64,000 nucleotides of DNA. It comes from Aquitalea pelogenes (GTDB lineage: Bacteria; Pseudomonadota; Gammaproteobacteria; Burkholderiales; Chromobacteriaceae). The notes below the pieces were generated by a model, which had not been told where the DNA came from, searched no databases, and saw nothing but the letters and a program-made list of their open reading frames with translations. The position numbers and the translations under genes are program-made. The number at the start of each line of letters is the position of its first letter. Position 1 is the stretch's first letter. This document shows, piece by piece, positions 24,805 to 35,987 of the stretch. Where the stretch lies: assembly GCF_001515305.1 (NCBI RefSeq), contig NZ_LNQV01000017.1:1-64000 (forward strand), written 5' to 3'.

Positions 24805-25269
24805 TCAGCGGCTGAACCATTTGTCGCCAAAGTTCACCAGCAGCACACCAGCCACCACCAGCGCCGCGCCCGCCAGCCGCGGCAGGTTGATGTCACGCAG
24901 CGGCATGGCCAGCCAGCCAAAGCGGTCGAACAGCAAGGACGCGCACACCTGCCCGGCAATGATCAGCGACAGCATGGCCGCCACGCCCAGCCGGGGTGCC
25001 AGCAAGGTGGTACCGAATACGAAAAACGCGCCCAGCAGGCCGCCGATGAACATCCACCACTCGCCGCGTGCCAGCTGGCTCAGGCCGCTGAATTTCTGGC
25101 CGCTGAACACGGCCAGCAAGGCCAGGCTGATGGTGCCGACCGCAAAGGAAATCATCGCCGCCAGCACCGTACTGCCGCCCAGCAACAGTTTGAGCTGATT
25201 GTTGACCGCAGCCTGCAAGGGCACCACCACACCGATGGCAAAGGCCATCAGGGCAAAAACCGGATTCAT
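24805..25269 (-). CDS. YdcZ-type (DUF606) DMT transporter
   Basis: This 154-residue membrane protein has five hydrophobic helices, half the size of EamA transporters, and is typical of the DUF606/YdcZ group. MNPVFALMAFAIGVVVPLQAAVN starts it, and GGLLGAFFVFGTTLLAPRLG and IIAGQVCASLLFDRFG are characteristic. It probably works as a dimer; the substrate is unknown. AAGGACAGAC precedes the ATG at 25269. A parS-like palindrome lies 28 bases upstream, between it and the next cysteine-cluster gene. Confidence 0.85.
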   Translation of the reverse strand: MNPVFALMAFAIGVVVPLQAAVNNQLKLLLGGSTVLAAMISFAVGTISLALLAVFSGQKFSGLSQLARGEWWMFIGGLLGAFFVFGTTLLAPRLGVAAMLSLIIAGQVCASLLFDRFGWLAMPLRDINLPRLAGAALVVAGVLLVNFGDKWFSR

Positions 25270-25296
25270 GTCTGTCCTTTGCTTGGAAAAAAGCGC

Positions 25297-25312
25297 GGTT
25301 TCACGTGAAACC
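25297..25312. promoter_or_regulatory. parS-like ParB-binding site 2
   Basis: GGTTTCACGTGAAACC, the same 16-mer as at 21963. The palindrome extends to 20 bp (25295-25314). It matches the parS consensus at 14 of 16 positions and is intergenic. Confidence 0.75.
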
Positions 25313-25321
25313 GCTGCCACA

Positions 25322-25735
25322 TCAGCCAGATAGCTTCACCGCCTGTACCGGGCGGGCGGCCTTGGGATTACGGGTGTAGGCGCAAAAGCCCGGCTTGGGG
25401 CCGACCTTGGGATGGTTGCGGCAGGTATTGGGTCGCCGCTCGTAGATGGTGCACAAACGGGTTTGCTGGTCCAGATACTGGCAATCACCATTGGCACGCC
25501 GCGCCAGGGTGAAAATGCCGTGCTTGAAATTGAAATGCTGGATCACCCGCTGCTTTTCCAGCCGCTTGGCAATGTTCTTGATCGGCTCTTCCAGCTCGAA
25601 TTCGTCCACCACGCCCATACGTACCAGGTCTGGCAGGCGCACTTCCACCGGCATCGAGCAGCAACTGCCCATGCAATCGCTGCACAGGCCGTTCTTGTAC
25701 TTGACCCAGGTTTCCAGTCTTTCGATATCCGCCAT
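25322..25735 (-). CDS. YkgJ-family cysteine cluster protein (second paralogue)
   Basis: This 137-residue protein has CSDCMGSCCSMPVEV near 18-32, C in GDCQYLDQQTRLCTIYERRP and C in NTCRNHP and PGFCAYT, a full YkgJ-type cysteine set expected to bind zinc or an iron-sulfur cluster. The function is unknown. It sits 10 bases downstream of rlhA and is probably co-transcribed with it, which may hint at a link to RNA modification or iron-sulfur metabolism, though that is only context. Confidence 0.82.
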   Translation of the reverse strand: MADIERLETWVKYKNGLCSDCMGSCCSMPVEVRLPDLVRMGVVDEFELEEPIKNIAKRLEKQRVIQHFNFKHGIFTLARRANGDCQYLDQQTRLCTIYERRPNTCRNHPKVGPKPGFCAYTRNPKAARPVQAVKLSG

Positions 25736-25745
25736 CTTGCCTGCC

Positions 25746-27722
25746 TTATTGCGGACGTTGCTTGAAGAAAGTCAGCGGTGCGGTATACGGCACTTCGCTG
25801 GGGGCCGGTGCTTTCAGGATGTGCTTTTTCATCTTGCCCATCACATGCATTTCACAGGGGCGGCACTCAAACTTCAGCGTGTAGGTTTCATTGCCGGATT
25901 TCAGCGTCATCGGCTCGGCGCGCACCTGACCCATCACCCCCTTCACGCCCTTGGCCTGCTTGGGGCACAGATTGTAGGAGAAGCGCAGGCAGTGCTTGGT
26001 AATCATCAGGCTGACTTCGCCCTCTTCCTGATGCGCCTCGTAGGCGGCGTCGATCACCTCCACACCGTGCTTGCGGTAGAACTGCCAGGCCAACTGGTTG
26101 TAGACATTGGCCAGATAGCTCAGCGTCTTTTCCGGATATTCCACCGGCGGCTCCACCGCCAGCTTGCGCGGCGGACGCACCCAGGCGCTCAGGCGAGCCT
26201 GTTCCAGCTGCTCGATGGCCTCGCGGCGCAAGCCATTGATGGCGGACGCGGGTACAAACCACGGCTGGCTCAGGTTGAGTGCCACATCATTGGCCACGAA
26301 CATGGTGTTGCCCAGCTTGGCCAGGTTGTCACGCAGGCCGCTTTCCGCCTTGGCGGCATCCTTGGCCGGTTCCAGTGCCAGCAGCGCGCTGGCGCTGGCG
26401 CTACAGCCATCCTCATCGGTCACGGTCAGGCGCAGGCCGTCGGCCTGTTCGTCCAGGGTCAGCCACACGCCTACCTTGCGCTCGGCGGACTTCTTCAGCA
26501 GCGCCAGCTCCCAGGCGTGGTCGCGGTTGCGGCACAGGTCGGTTCCCGGCTTGAGCCCTTGCAGCAAAGCCGGATCATTCGGCTGGCAACGCCACAGCAG
26601 GTCGCCGCCTGGCACATGGCCGATCTGCTTCACGGTATTGAGCTGCATGCCCACCACTTCACGCTTTTTCATGAAGTTAATGCCATCGCCATTGCTCATG
26701 GTTTCCGGGGTGGCAATCTCCAGCCAGTCCGGCCCCACCTTGTGTACCACGCCCAGCGCCACACCAACGAATTTGGGCGAATCAAAGGCGCCGATGTCGA
26801 TCTTGCGGCCGGTGGCAAAGTAGTCGGTGCTGCCACGGTGGAAGGTCTTGTCCGGGTCCGGCGCAAAGAAGATTTCGCTGCTGCCGCTGGAGGCGCGCGC
26901 CAGTTCCGGGCGGCGTTCGATGATTTCATCCAGCAGCAGACGGTAGTGCGCGGTGATGTTCTTCACATAACTCACGTCCTTGTAGCGGCCTTCGATCTTG
27001 AGCGAACGCACACCGGCATCCAGCAGCGCTTCCAGGTTCTTGCTCTGGTTATTGTCCTTCATCGACAGCAAGTGCTTGTCGAAGGCCACTACACCACCGT
27101 CCTTGTCGGTCAGGGTGTAAGGCAGGCGACAGGCTTGCGAGCAATCACCGCGGTTGGCGCTGCGGCCGGTGTCGGCATGGCTGATGTAGCACTGGCCGGA
27201 GAAGGCCACGCACAGCGCGCCGTGGATGAAGTATTCGATGGTGGCGGCATCGCCCACGCGGGCGGCAATGCGCTTGATGTCGGGAATGCTCAGTTCGCGC
27301 GCCAGCACCAGCTGCGACAGGCCGGCATCAGCCAGAAAGCGCGCCTTGTCGGCATCGCGGATATCGCACTGGGTGGAGGCATGCAGCTGGATGGGCGGCA
27401 GGTCCATCTGCAGGATGCCCATGTCCTGGATGATCAGCGCATCCACTCCGGCGTCGTACAGCTGCCAGATCAGCTTGCGCGCGGCTTCCAGCTCGGCGTC
27501 ATGCAGGATGGTGTTGAGCGTGGCAAAAATGCGCGCATGGTAGCGGTGGGCAAACTGCGTCAGGCTGGCAATGTCTTCCAGGCTGTTGCTGGCATTGTGC
27601 CGGGCACCGAAACCGGGGCCGCCGATATACACCGCATCCGCGCCATGCAGGATGGCTTCACGGCCGATTTCGGCAGTTTTGGCGGGGGACAGCAGCTCGA
27701 TCTGGTGCGACAACAGACTCAT
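25746..27722 (-). CDS. rlhA: 23S rRNA C2501 hydroxylase RlhA (peptidase U32 family)
   Basis: This 658-residue protein matches the long U32-family members typified by E. coli RlhA (YdcP), needed for 5-hydroxylation of cytidine 2501 in 23S rRNA. The N-terminal barrel has IELLSPAKTAEIGREAILHGADAVYIGG. The U32 signature follows as EYFIHGALCVAFSGQCYIS and NRGDCSQACRLPY, with cysteines suited to an iron-sulfur cluster. A C-terminal collagenase-like extension ends with the FECRPCEMHVMG cysteine pair. AGGAATCGTC precedes the ATG. TrhP is shorter and lacks this extension, so RlhA is preferred. Confidence 0.85.
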   Translation of the reverse strand: MSLLSHQIELLSPAKTAEIGREAILHGADAVYIGGPGFGARHNASNSLEDIASLTQFAHRYHARIFATLNTILHDAELEAARKLIWQLYDAGVDALIIQDMGILQMDLPPIQLHASTQCDIRDADKARFLADAGLSQLVLARELSIPDIKRIAARVGDAATIEYFIHGALCVAFSGQCYISHADTGRSANRGDCSQACRLPYTLTDKDGGVVAFDKHLLSMKDNNQSKNLEALLDAGVRSLKIEGRYKDVSYVKNITAHYRLLLDEIIERRPELARASSGSSEIFFAPDPDKTFHRGSTDYFATGRKIDIGAFDSPKFVGVALGVVHKVGPDWLEIATPETMSNGDGINFMKKREVVGMQLNTVKQIGHVPGGDLLWRCQPNDPALLQGLKPGTDLCRNRDHAWELALLKKSAERKVGVWLTLDEQADGLRLTVTDEDGCSASASALLALEPAKDAAKAESGLRDNLAKLGNTMFVANDVALNLSQPWFVPASAINGLRREAIEQLEQARLSAWVRPPRKLAVEPPVEYPEKTLSYLANVYNQLAWQFYRKHGVEVIDAAYEAHQEEGEVSLMITKHCLRFSYNLCPKQAKGVKGVMGQVRAEPMTLKSGNETYTLKFECRPCEMHVMGKMKKHILKAPAPSEVPYTAPLTFFKQRPQ

Positions 27723-28014
27723 GACGATTCCTGACTTGTAAAAAGGGCTTTCCTGCAAGCAATACCAGTGGCAGGAAGGGGCGGAATTATAACGTAATCA
27801 GTGGCTTATAGATAGCAGCAACATATTGCAAGGCGGGAGCCATGTTGAGGAAACATGCAAGGGAAATGACAGGCTGATGACATGCTGCGCAGGCTTACTA
27901 AGTGCGCTTACTTAAAGCCAAAACAGCGCTTGGCATGACATGAGAATGGACGCTAAAACTAAATACCACAATAACACCACTCACCGCGCCACGGTGCTTT
28001 CAAGGGGTTTAATC

Positions 28015-29712
28015 ATGCTGGACCGACTCACCATAGGGCAAAAACTGTTTGCCCTCATCCTGTTGCTGCAACTGGTTACGCTGGGCGTCGGCAGCTTTGG
28101 CTGGCTGACCCAGCAGAATATCCTTGCCGACTTTGCCACCACCTACAACGACAGGGTGGTATGCCTGAAGCAGCTGAAACAGGCTGGTGACAGCTATGCG
28201 GTCAATATTGTCGATGCCGCCCACAAACTGCGCGCCGGCAGCATGAGCGACAGCGACTTCCTGCACGGGCTGGATGCCGCACAGGCAACCCTGAAACAGC
28301 AATGGGGCAGCTATCGGGCCACCTACCTGACCGACGAAGAAAAAAGCCTGGCTGATGCCGCAGAAGCCGCCATGCACAATGCCGACGGACAGATCCGGCA
28401 ATTGCGCCAGATCGTGCAAGGCCACGACCATACAGCACTGCAGCAATTTGTCGACAAGAGCCTCTACCCTGCCATCGACCCCATCTCCAGCCGCATCGAT
28501 GCGCTGATCGACCTGCAACTGCGCGTGGCGGCAGAAAACTTTGCCAAATCCCGACAACACGCCCGCGAGTTCTCCATCCTGTCCTTGCTGCTGATGTTCG
28601 GTGGCATTGTCGCAGGTGCAGTAGTGGCCACCATCATCATCCGCCGCCTGCTGGCGGAACTGGGCGGGGAACCGCGTGATGTGGTGGCGCTGGCCAGCCG
28701 CATTGCCCAGGGCAACCTGGCGGAAAAGCTGCAAACGGATCAAGCCAGACAGGGCAGCATCGTGACGTCCATGGCCCACATGCAGACAGAGCTGATCCGC
28801 CTGGTGCGCCATATCGACGGCATCACCGGCAAGCTCACCGTGCATGCCAGCGAACTGGCCAGCGCATCCGAACAGGTGGCGGTCAGTGCCGAAGAGCAAA
28901 CCCGGGCCGCCTCGTCCATGTCCGCCTCGGTGGAACAGTTGTCGGTCAGCATTTGCTCGGTCAGCGACAATTCCCAGGATGTGGCCAAGGATGCCCGCAT
29001 GTCCGGTGAACTGGCAGAAGCGGGTGAACAGGTGATTGTGGAAACACTGGGCACCATCCAGTCGGTGGCCGAGCTGGCACAGCAATCGCAGCAACAGGCC
29101 GATCTGATGGGCGACCGCTCGCAAAAGATTTCCAATGTGGTGGCGATGATCCGCGATGTGGCCGACCAGACCAACCTCTTGGCGCTCAATGCCGCCATCG
29201 AAGCCGCCCGCGCCGGCGAGCAGGGCCGTGGTTTTGCCGTGGTGGCCGACGAAGTGCGCAAGCTATCGGAGCGCACCGGCCAGTCCACCACCGAAATCAG
29301 CAGCATGATCCGCGAAATGCTGGAGAGCAGCGAACTGGTGATCAACAATGTGCACGCCACGGTGGAACGCATGGAAGCCGGGTTGCGTCAGGCCGGTCAG
29401 GCAAGGGATACGGTCAGCCGCATCAACGACAATGTGAACAGCATCAAGCAGTCGGTAAGTGCCATTTCGGTGGCACTGGCCGAACAGCAGGCAGCCGGTA
29501 GCGGCATTGCCAGCAATGTGGAGCAAGTGGCGCAGATGTCGGAAGAAACCAGTACCGCGGCCAATCAGACCGCCAGTTCTGCGAGTGCCATGGAGAAAAT
29601 GGCACACGAACTGCAAGCCGCCATCAGCTATTTCACCCTGCCGCAAGCCGGCCAGCCGCTACGTCAGCAGCAGCCACCAGCCGGTGCGGTACAACTTGCC
29701 CTGTCCCGCTGA
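28015..29712 (+). CDS. Methyl-accepting chemotaxis protein with four-helix-bundle sensor
   Basis: This 565-residue chemoreceptor starts MLDRLTIGQKLFALILLLQL with a first membrane helix. A periplasmic four-helix-bundle (4HB_MCP) domain runs to about 185, followed by a second membrane helix (SILSLLLMFGGIVAGAVVATIII) and a HAMP region (GGEPRDVVALASRIAQGNL). The signalling domain tip is [20 protein letters not shown]. The ligand is unknown. AAGGGG precedes the ATG at 28015; a longer frame to 27940 lacks support. The 292-base space before it (27723-28014) holds only regulatory sequence. It is monocistronic with its own terminator. Confidence 0.9.
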   Translation: MLDRLTIGQKLFALILLLQLVTLGVGSFGWLTQQNILADFATTYNDRVVCLKQLKQAGDSYAVNIVDAAHKLRAGSMSDSDFLHGLDAAQATLKQQWGSYRATYLTDEEKSLADAAEAAMHNADGQIRQLRQIVQGHDHTALQQFVDKSLYPAIDPISSRIDALIDLQLRVAAENFAKSRQHAREFSILSLLLMFGGIVAGAVVATIIIRRLLAELGGEPRDVVALASRIAQGNLAEKLQTDQARQGSIVTSMAHMQTELIRLVRHIDGITGKLTVHASELASASEQVAVSAEEQTRAASSMSASVEQLSVSICSVSDNSQDVAKDARMSGELAEAGEQVIVETLGTIQSVAELAQQSQQQADLMGDRSQKISNVVAMIRDVADQTNLLALNAAIEAARAGEQGRGFAVVADEVRKLSERTGQSTTEISSMIREMLESSELVINNVHATVERMEAGLRQAGQARDTVSRINDNVNSIKQSVSAISVALAEQQAAGSGIASNVEQVAQMSEETSTAANQTASSASAMEKMAHELQAAISYFTLPQAGQPLRQQQPPAGAVQLALSR

Positions 29713-29736
29713 AGCTGACACCGCGGGCCGCATGCA

Positions 29737-29772
29737 AAAGCGGGCAGTCGCCATCTGGTCACTGCCCGCTTT
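29737..29772. terminator. Terminator after the second chemoreceptor
   Basis: AAAGCGGGCAGT (29737-29748) and ACTGCCCGCTTT (29761-29772) form a 12-bp stem around a 12-base loop. The A/T ends suit both this gene and the convergent DUF2789 gene. Confidence 0.75.
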
Positions 29773-29790
29773 GATTGACTTGCCAGGGGT

Positions 29791-30024
29791 TTATTTCTGG
29801 CTCAGCAATACCGCCAGTTCGTCCACCGCCTCGGCCCATTCGGCGTCGCTGGCCAGCGCCTGACGCAAAAAGTCGGCCTGCGCCGGGTTCCAGAAGGCCG
29901 CCTCGGGTAATGCCTGGCCTGGCTCCAGCCAGTGGCGGGCCAGAAACACCTTGATGGCGGTGACGTCGTTATCCAGCCCAAGCTGGGCGAATAGTTGTTC
30001 CAGCTGATGCTTGCCGGTATCCAT
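29791..30024 (-). CDS. DUF2789 family protein
   Basis: This 77-residue protein fits DUF2789: HQLEQLFAQLGLDNDVTAI, FLARHWLEPGQALPEAAFW and NPAQADFLRQALASDAEWAEAVDEL are its conserved blocks. It is all-helical and acidic, with no known function. I chose the ATG at 30024 because the family begins there; an upstream frame to 30096 is not conserved in style. It is convergent with the chemoreceptor and divergent from ycaQ. Confidence 0.8.
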   Translation of the reverse strand: MDTGKHQLEQLFAQLGLDNDVTAIKVFLARHWLEPGQALPEAAFWNPAQADFLRQALASDAEWAEAVDELAVLLSQK

Positions 30025-30227
30025 GATCTTGTTTTCCTCTTGCTCCAGTGCAGAGGTGCAGGATGGCCCCATTTCACACCGGCATGCAATGCACAAATGC
30101 AGACTGCACCCATGCAGCGCAAGGGTTGTTGCCTGCTACCGACAGATGGCAAAGCACCAACAGCACGGGCCCCATCACCCTCACCGCCTTGATATAGTGT
30201 GTTTACCCACCACTTACGCCGCCCCTC

Positions 30228-31439
30228 ATGACCCTGCATCTTTCACTCGCCCAGGCACGACTTCTGAATCTGGCTGCCCAGGGGCTGTTACAGCCAGCAC
30301 GGCGCAAAGCCACGTCTGCCGATGTGCTGGCCGCCATCCGCCGCATGGCCTTGCTGCAGATAGATACCATCAGCGTGGTGGCGCGCAGCCCCTATCTGGT
30401 GCTGTTCAGCCGTTTGGGGCAGTACGACCCCGTCTGGCTGGATGACTGCCTGGCAGCGGGCAAGCTGTTCGAATACTGGGCGCACGAAGCCTGCTTTGTG
30501 CCACGCGAGGATTACCGCCTGCTGCGCCACCGCATGCTGGACCCAACGCAAATGGGTTGGAAATACCCGCAGCGCTGGCTGGAACAACACCAGCCGGCCG
30601 TTGACGCACTGCTGCAGACAATCCGCACCCACGGCCCGGTGCGCTCTGCCGATTTCAAACGCAGTGGCGGCAAGGGGGATGGCTGGTGGGACTGGAAGCC
30701 GGAAAAACGCCATCTGGAAGTGCTGTTCACGCTGGGGCAGTTGATGGTGAAGGAGCGACGCAGCTTTCAGCGCGTTTACGATGTGGCAGAACGGGTGATG
30801 CCGGAGTGGGAGGACGCACGCGATCTACCCAGCATAGAGTCCGCACAGCGCGACATGGTGCGCAACAGCTGCCGGGCGCTGGGTGTGGTCAAGGCGGGCT
30901 GGGTGGCGGATTACTACCGGCTGCGTCGGGGCAAGTACGACGCTTTGCTACACCAGCTGGCGGATGAGGGAGAGCTGATTCCCGCCCGCATCGAGGGCTG
31001 GCAGCACGATGTTTTCGTCCATCACAGCCTGCAGGCCGAGCTGCAACAGGCTGCGGCAGGGAAGCTCAAATCCAGCCATAGCGCCGCGCTGTCACCGTTT
31101 GACCCGGTGGTGTGGGACCGCAAGCGCGCCAGCGAATTGTTCGGCTTCGATTACCGCATTGAATGCTATACCCCGGCCGCCAAGCGCCGCTTTGGCTATT
31201 TCGTGCTGCCACTGCTCAACCGTGGCCGGCTGGTGGGACGCATGGATGCCAAGGCCCACCGTCAGCAAGGCGTGTTTGAAATCAAGGCGCTGTATCTGGA
31301 ACCCGGCATCAGGCCCACCGCACAGCTATGCCGCGATCTGGCAGCCATGCTGCACAAACTGGCCGCCTGGCATGGCACACCACAGCTGGTGTTGCAGCAG
31401 GGCCCGGGCGAACTGGCCGTACACCTGAAGACAGGCTAA
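30228..31439 (+). CDS. ycaQ: YcaQ/AlkX-type DNA glycosylase
   Basis: This 403-residue winged-helix protein of the AlkZ-like family corresponds to YcaQ (AlkX), a glycosylase that unhooks DNA interstrand crosslinks and removes N7-alkylguanines. The catalytic QxD motif is Q44-I-D46 in MALLQIDTISVV. The conserved EYWAHEACFVP and SPFDPVVWDRKRASELFGFDY segments are present. Length matches the family. Its stop overlaps the convergent EthD-like gene by 4 bases. Confidence 0.85.
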   Translation: MTLHLSLAQARLLNLAAQGLLQPARRKATSADVLAAIRRMALLQIDTISVVARSPYLVLFSRLGQYDPVWLDDCLAAGKLFEYWAHEACFVPREDYRLLRHRMLDPTQMGWKYPQRWLEQHQPAVDALLQTIRTHGPVRSADFKRSGGKGDGWWDWKPEKRHLEVLFTLGQLMVKERRSFQRVYDVAERVMPEWEDARDLPSIESAQRDMVRNSCRALGVVKAGWVADYYRLRRGKYDALLHQLADEGELIPARIEGWQHDVFVHHSLQAELQQAAAGKLKSSHSAALSPFDPVVWDRKRASELFGFDYRIECYTPAAKRRFGYFVLPLLNRGRLVGRMDAKAHRQQGVFEIKALYLEPGIRPTAQLCRDLAAMLHKLAAWHGTPQLVLQQGPGELAVHLKTG

Positions 31440-31750
31440 CCCAGCAGGATTTCGCTGTACTGGATCTGCGGCGTGATATCGGTGTAATTGGCGATATCGC
31501 CCTGCAGTTGTTCCGCGATCGGCATGAAAGCACCCAGAAACGACTCCACCGATTCAAACTGCAACTGGCACAGCGCGGTGAAACTGGGGGTACTGCCCGG
31601 CTCGCTGCCGCTGATGCCCTTCTCCACCCGCATGTCCAGCAAGGCCGGAGCCAGCAGCTTGCTGGCCAGCGGCATGTGCTGTTGCAGGTAGTAGTCGAAA
31701 TCGAAACGGGCAGTTGCGCTATACGGATAGAGAATGCTGACGTTGATCAT
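31436..31750 (-). CDS. EthD-domain protein
   Basis: This 104-residue ferredoxin-like small protein starts MINVSILYPYSATARFDFDYYLQQHMP. The last part is the EthD signature FDxxYYxxxHMPL. Other conserved parts are FTALCQLQFESVESFLGAF and ITPQIQYSEIL. EthD proteins act in degradation or dimeric alpha-beta-barrel chemistry, but this one has no assigned substrate. I chose the ATG at 31750, which is better spaced from AAGGAC than the ATG at 31756. Confidence 0.8.
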   Translation of the reverse strand: MINVSILYPYSATARFDFDYYLQQHMPLASKLLAPALLDMRVEKGISGSEPGSTPSFTALCQLQFESVESFLGAFMPIAEQLQGDIANYTDITPQIQYSEILLG

Positions 31751-31809
31751 GACCATGTCCTTGGTGGTGAGGCCATCAGCATAATCGCATCGCAGCCGGC
31801 ACTCCAGCC

Positions 31810-32262
31810 TCAGCCTACCTGTTTGCGGTACTGGATGAAGCCCAGGTTTTCTGCCAGCCGGTCGTATAGCTGGCGCGCCGTGGCATTGCTTTCATGGGTG
31901 AGCCAGTACACCCGGCTGCAGCCGGCATCTGCCGCATAGGCATACACCTGCTCGATCAGCGCCCGTCCGGCCCCCGTGCCGCGCACATCAGGCTGTACAT
32001 ACAAATCCTGCAGATAACAGTAATTGCCCGGCGTCCAGCTACTGCGATGCAGTACCGTATGTACCAAACCTACCGCCTGCTCACCCTGCCAGGCCAGCCA
32101 GGCCTGCATCGGTTCGGCCGCATCGAGAAAGCGCTGCCAGGTAATGGCGGTATCTGCTTTGCTCTGACTGCTGTGATAAAAATCCAGATAGCCCTGCCAC
32201 AAGGGCAGCCAGGCAGCAAAATCGTCGGCGGCGAGCGGGCGGATGGAAACGGCTTGGGTCAT
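31810..32262 (-). CDS. GNAT-family N-acetyltransferase
   Basis: This 150-residue acetyltransferase has MTQAVSIRPLAADDFAAWLPL at its start, the strand YLQDLYVQPDVRGTGAGRAL containing the acetyl-CoA loop RGTGAG, and VYWLTHESNATARQLYDRLAENLGF near the end. The substrate is not predictable. AGGAGAGTGCC precedes the ATG at 32262. It is the first minus-strand gene left of DnaA-box cluster I, whose first box lies 11 bases from its start codon. Confidence 0.85.
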   Translation of the reverse strand: MTQAVSIRPLAADDFAAWLPLWQGYLDFYHSSQSKADTAITWQRFLDAAEPMQAWLAWQGEQAVGLVHTVLHRSSWTPGNYCYLQDLYVQPDVRGTGAGRALIEQVYAYAADAGCSRVYWLTHESNATARQLYDRLAENLGFIQYRKQVG

Positions 32263-32272
32263 GGCACTCTCC

Positions 32273-32602
32273 TGTGGATAAGCCATTATGCTGCACGGCT
32301 TATGGCTCCATGGGCAGAGCCAGTGAACACAAGATGGATGGAACCACTTTGCCAAGTGGCAAGCTGCTTATCCACAGCAAGATGCAGAGCTGTCATTTAT
32401 CCACAGCCAGCATTAATTCATCAACACATTGAAATTAAAAGGATTTGATTCTGCACACCAGCAAGTCCAGCAATGCCGACTATTTCTTGCAATGCAGATT
32501 CAACACCAGCAGCAGGCTGCGCGCATCGCCGATGGTTGTGGATAAAACCCGGACACAAAAAACGGCAGCCGCAGCTGCCGTTTTTTCCAGACCTGTGGAT
32601 AA
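32273..32602. other. DnaA-box cluster I (candidate origin or DnaA-titration locus)
   Basis: Five perfect TTATCCACA boxes lie in 330 bases: 32273-32281 (-), 32368-32376 (+), 32397-32405 (+), 32537-32545 (-) and 32594-32602 (-). An AT-rich stretch follows the third box at about 32408-32452 and could be a DNA-unwinding element. The space 32263-32620 contains no gene, only these boxes and the thiC terminator. DnaA boxes of this density are normally found at oriC or a DnaA-titrating site; which applies is inference. Confidence 0.7.
32557..32586. terminator. Terminator of thiC
   Basis: AAAAAACGGCAGC, loop CGCA, GCTGCCGTTTTTT. It is fully symmetrical and effective in both directions, 35 bases past the thiC stop. 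Confidence 0.85.
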
Positions 32603-32620
32603 GTCAGGTGATGAACAGGA

Positions 32621-34672
<2,052 letters not shown>

Positions 34673-34870
34673 GCAACATGAAGCGGCAACATTCCACAAT
34701 CAGACTGGATATGGACACCACAACACAGCGCACAGGACCCCTAGCGATGCTGTGAAGGTAAGGTAAATGTGGGATAATCGCAAGTTATCGTCATGACACG
34801 CTGTCCGGGCGGCCGGTTTTTCGGGATACCGATTGACTGCTGCTGGCAGCCAGCCCTTCGGAGTAAGCTG

Positions 34871-35532
34871 ATGGATTTTGAAAATGCCCGTTTCAACATG
34901 GTCGAGCAGCAGATTCGTCCGTGGGACGTACTTGACCCCAAGATTCTGGACCTGCTGTTTCACGTGAAACGCGAAGATTTCGTCGCTGCCGACAAGCGCC
35001 AGCTGGCCTTTGTCGACACCGAACTGCCGCTGCCCAATGGCGGCAAGATGCTGCAACCGAAGCTGGAAGCACGTCTGGCACAGGATGTCGCCGTACAGCC
35101 GCAAGACAAGATTCTGGAAGTCGGCACGCGCGGCTCGTCGTGACCGCCTCTCTTGGCCAAGCCTGGGCCGGCCCACGTATATAGCGTCGAGATTAATGCC
35201 GCCACCCGCGAAGCGCTGCCGCCAACCTGAAAAAAGCCGGCATCGGCAATGTCACCCTGGTGGAAGGCAACGGCCTGGATGGCCTGAAGGAACAAGCCCC
35301 GTTCGACGTGATCGTGGTGGGTGGTTCGCTGCCGGTGGTGCCGGAAACCCTGAAAGCCCAGCTGGCCGTCGGTGGCCGCATGATTGTGGTGGTGGGTGAC
35401 CTGCCGGCCATGAGCTGCAAGCTGATCAAGCGCGTCAGCGAAAGCGGCTTCAGCGAAACCAATCTGTTCGAAACCTGTATTTCCCGTCTGGCCAAGGCTG
35501 AAGCCATCGAGCCGGAACGTTTCGTATTCTGA
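34871..35532 (+). pseudogene. Protein-L-isoaspartate O-methyltransferase (Pcm family), reading frame broken
   Basis: Residues MDFENARFNMVEQQIRPWDV through DKILEVGT (34871-35126) and then EGNGLDGLKEQAPFDVIVV to the end (35263-35532) are both Pcm-like methyltransferase sequence. In the stretch between, around 35125-35230, the frame shifts several times and meets stops. The expected GTGSGF motif I and VYSVEI motif II can be traced only by adding or removing bases. The many small indels in about 100 bp look like poor sequence, but a real pseudogene is possible. The stop overlaps the rhodanese start. A parS-like site lies inside. Confidence 0.8.
34956..34971. promoter_or_regulatory. parS-like ParB-binding site 3
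   Basis: TGTTTCACGTGAAACG matches the parS consensus at 15 of 16 positions. It lies inside the pcm coding sequence, where it encodes LFHVKRE. Confidence 0.8.
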
Positions 35533-35858
35533 TGATTCGCGAAATCTCCGCCCGCGACCTGGCCGCCTGGCGCGCCGACAGCACGGCAGCACAGCCGTTG
35601 TTGCTGGATGTGCGCGAGGACTGGGAAGTGCAGCTGGCCAGCATTGCCGGTTCGCTGCACATCCCGATGAACCTGATTCCGCTGCGCATGAGCGAACTGC
35701 CGGATGACCAGCCTATTGTCACCGTCTGCCATCATGGCGTACGCAGCTTCCAGGTTGGCCTGTATCTGGCCAATGCCGGTTTCGAACAGGTGCTGAGCCT
35801 GCAAGGCGGCGTCGAAGCCTGGGCCAATGATGTAGACCCGGGCATGGCGCATTACTGA
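35532..35858 (+). CDS. Single-domain rhodanese-like sulfurtransferase
   Basis: This 108-residue rhodanese domain has the substrate-entry motif LLLDVREDWE near 23-32 and active-site loop VCHHGVRS with the catalytic cysteine near 67. LQGGVEAWANDVDP closes it. It transfers sulfane sulfur, probably in the cytoplasm; the partner is unknown. Its ATG overlaps the pcm stop (TGATG), so the two are translationally coupled. Confidence 0.88.
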   Translation: MIREISARDLAAWRADSTAAQPLLLDVREDWEVQLASIAGSLHIPMNLIPLRMSELPDDQPIVTVCHHGVRSFQVGLYLANAGFEQVLSLQGGVEAWANDVDPGMAHY

Positions 35859-35987
35859 GCCGGACAGTCCGGTACAGACAGCAGCAACAGATCGCAGCAC
35901 AAGCAAGCCATTCCTGCCAGCGGGAATGGCTTTTGTTTTGGAACCGGCCGCCGTTTGCCACATCCAAACCGGCAATCAACCGACAAA

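Noticed and set aside
25446-27734. 762-codon frame opposite rlhA
   Set aside because: Shadow of a conserved enzyme on the other strand; no ribosome binding site or recognisable domain.
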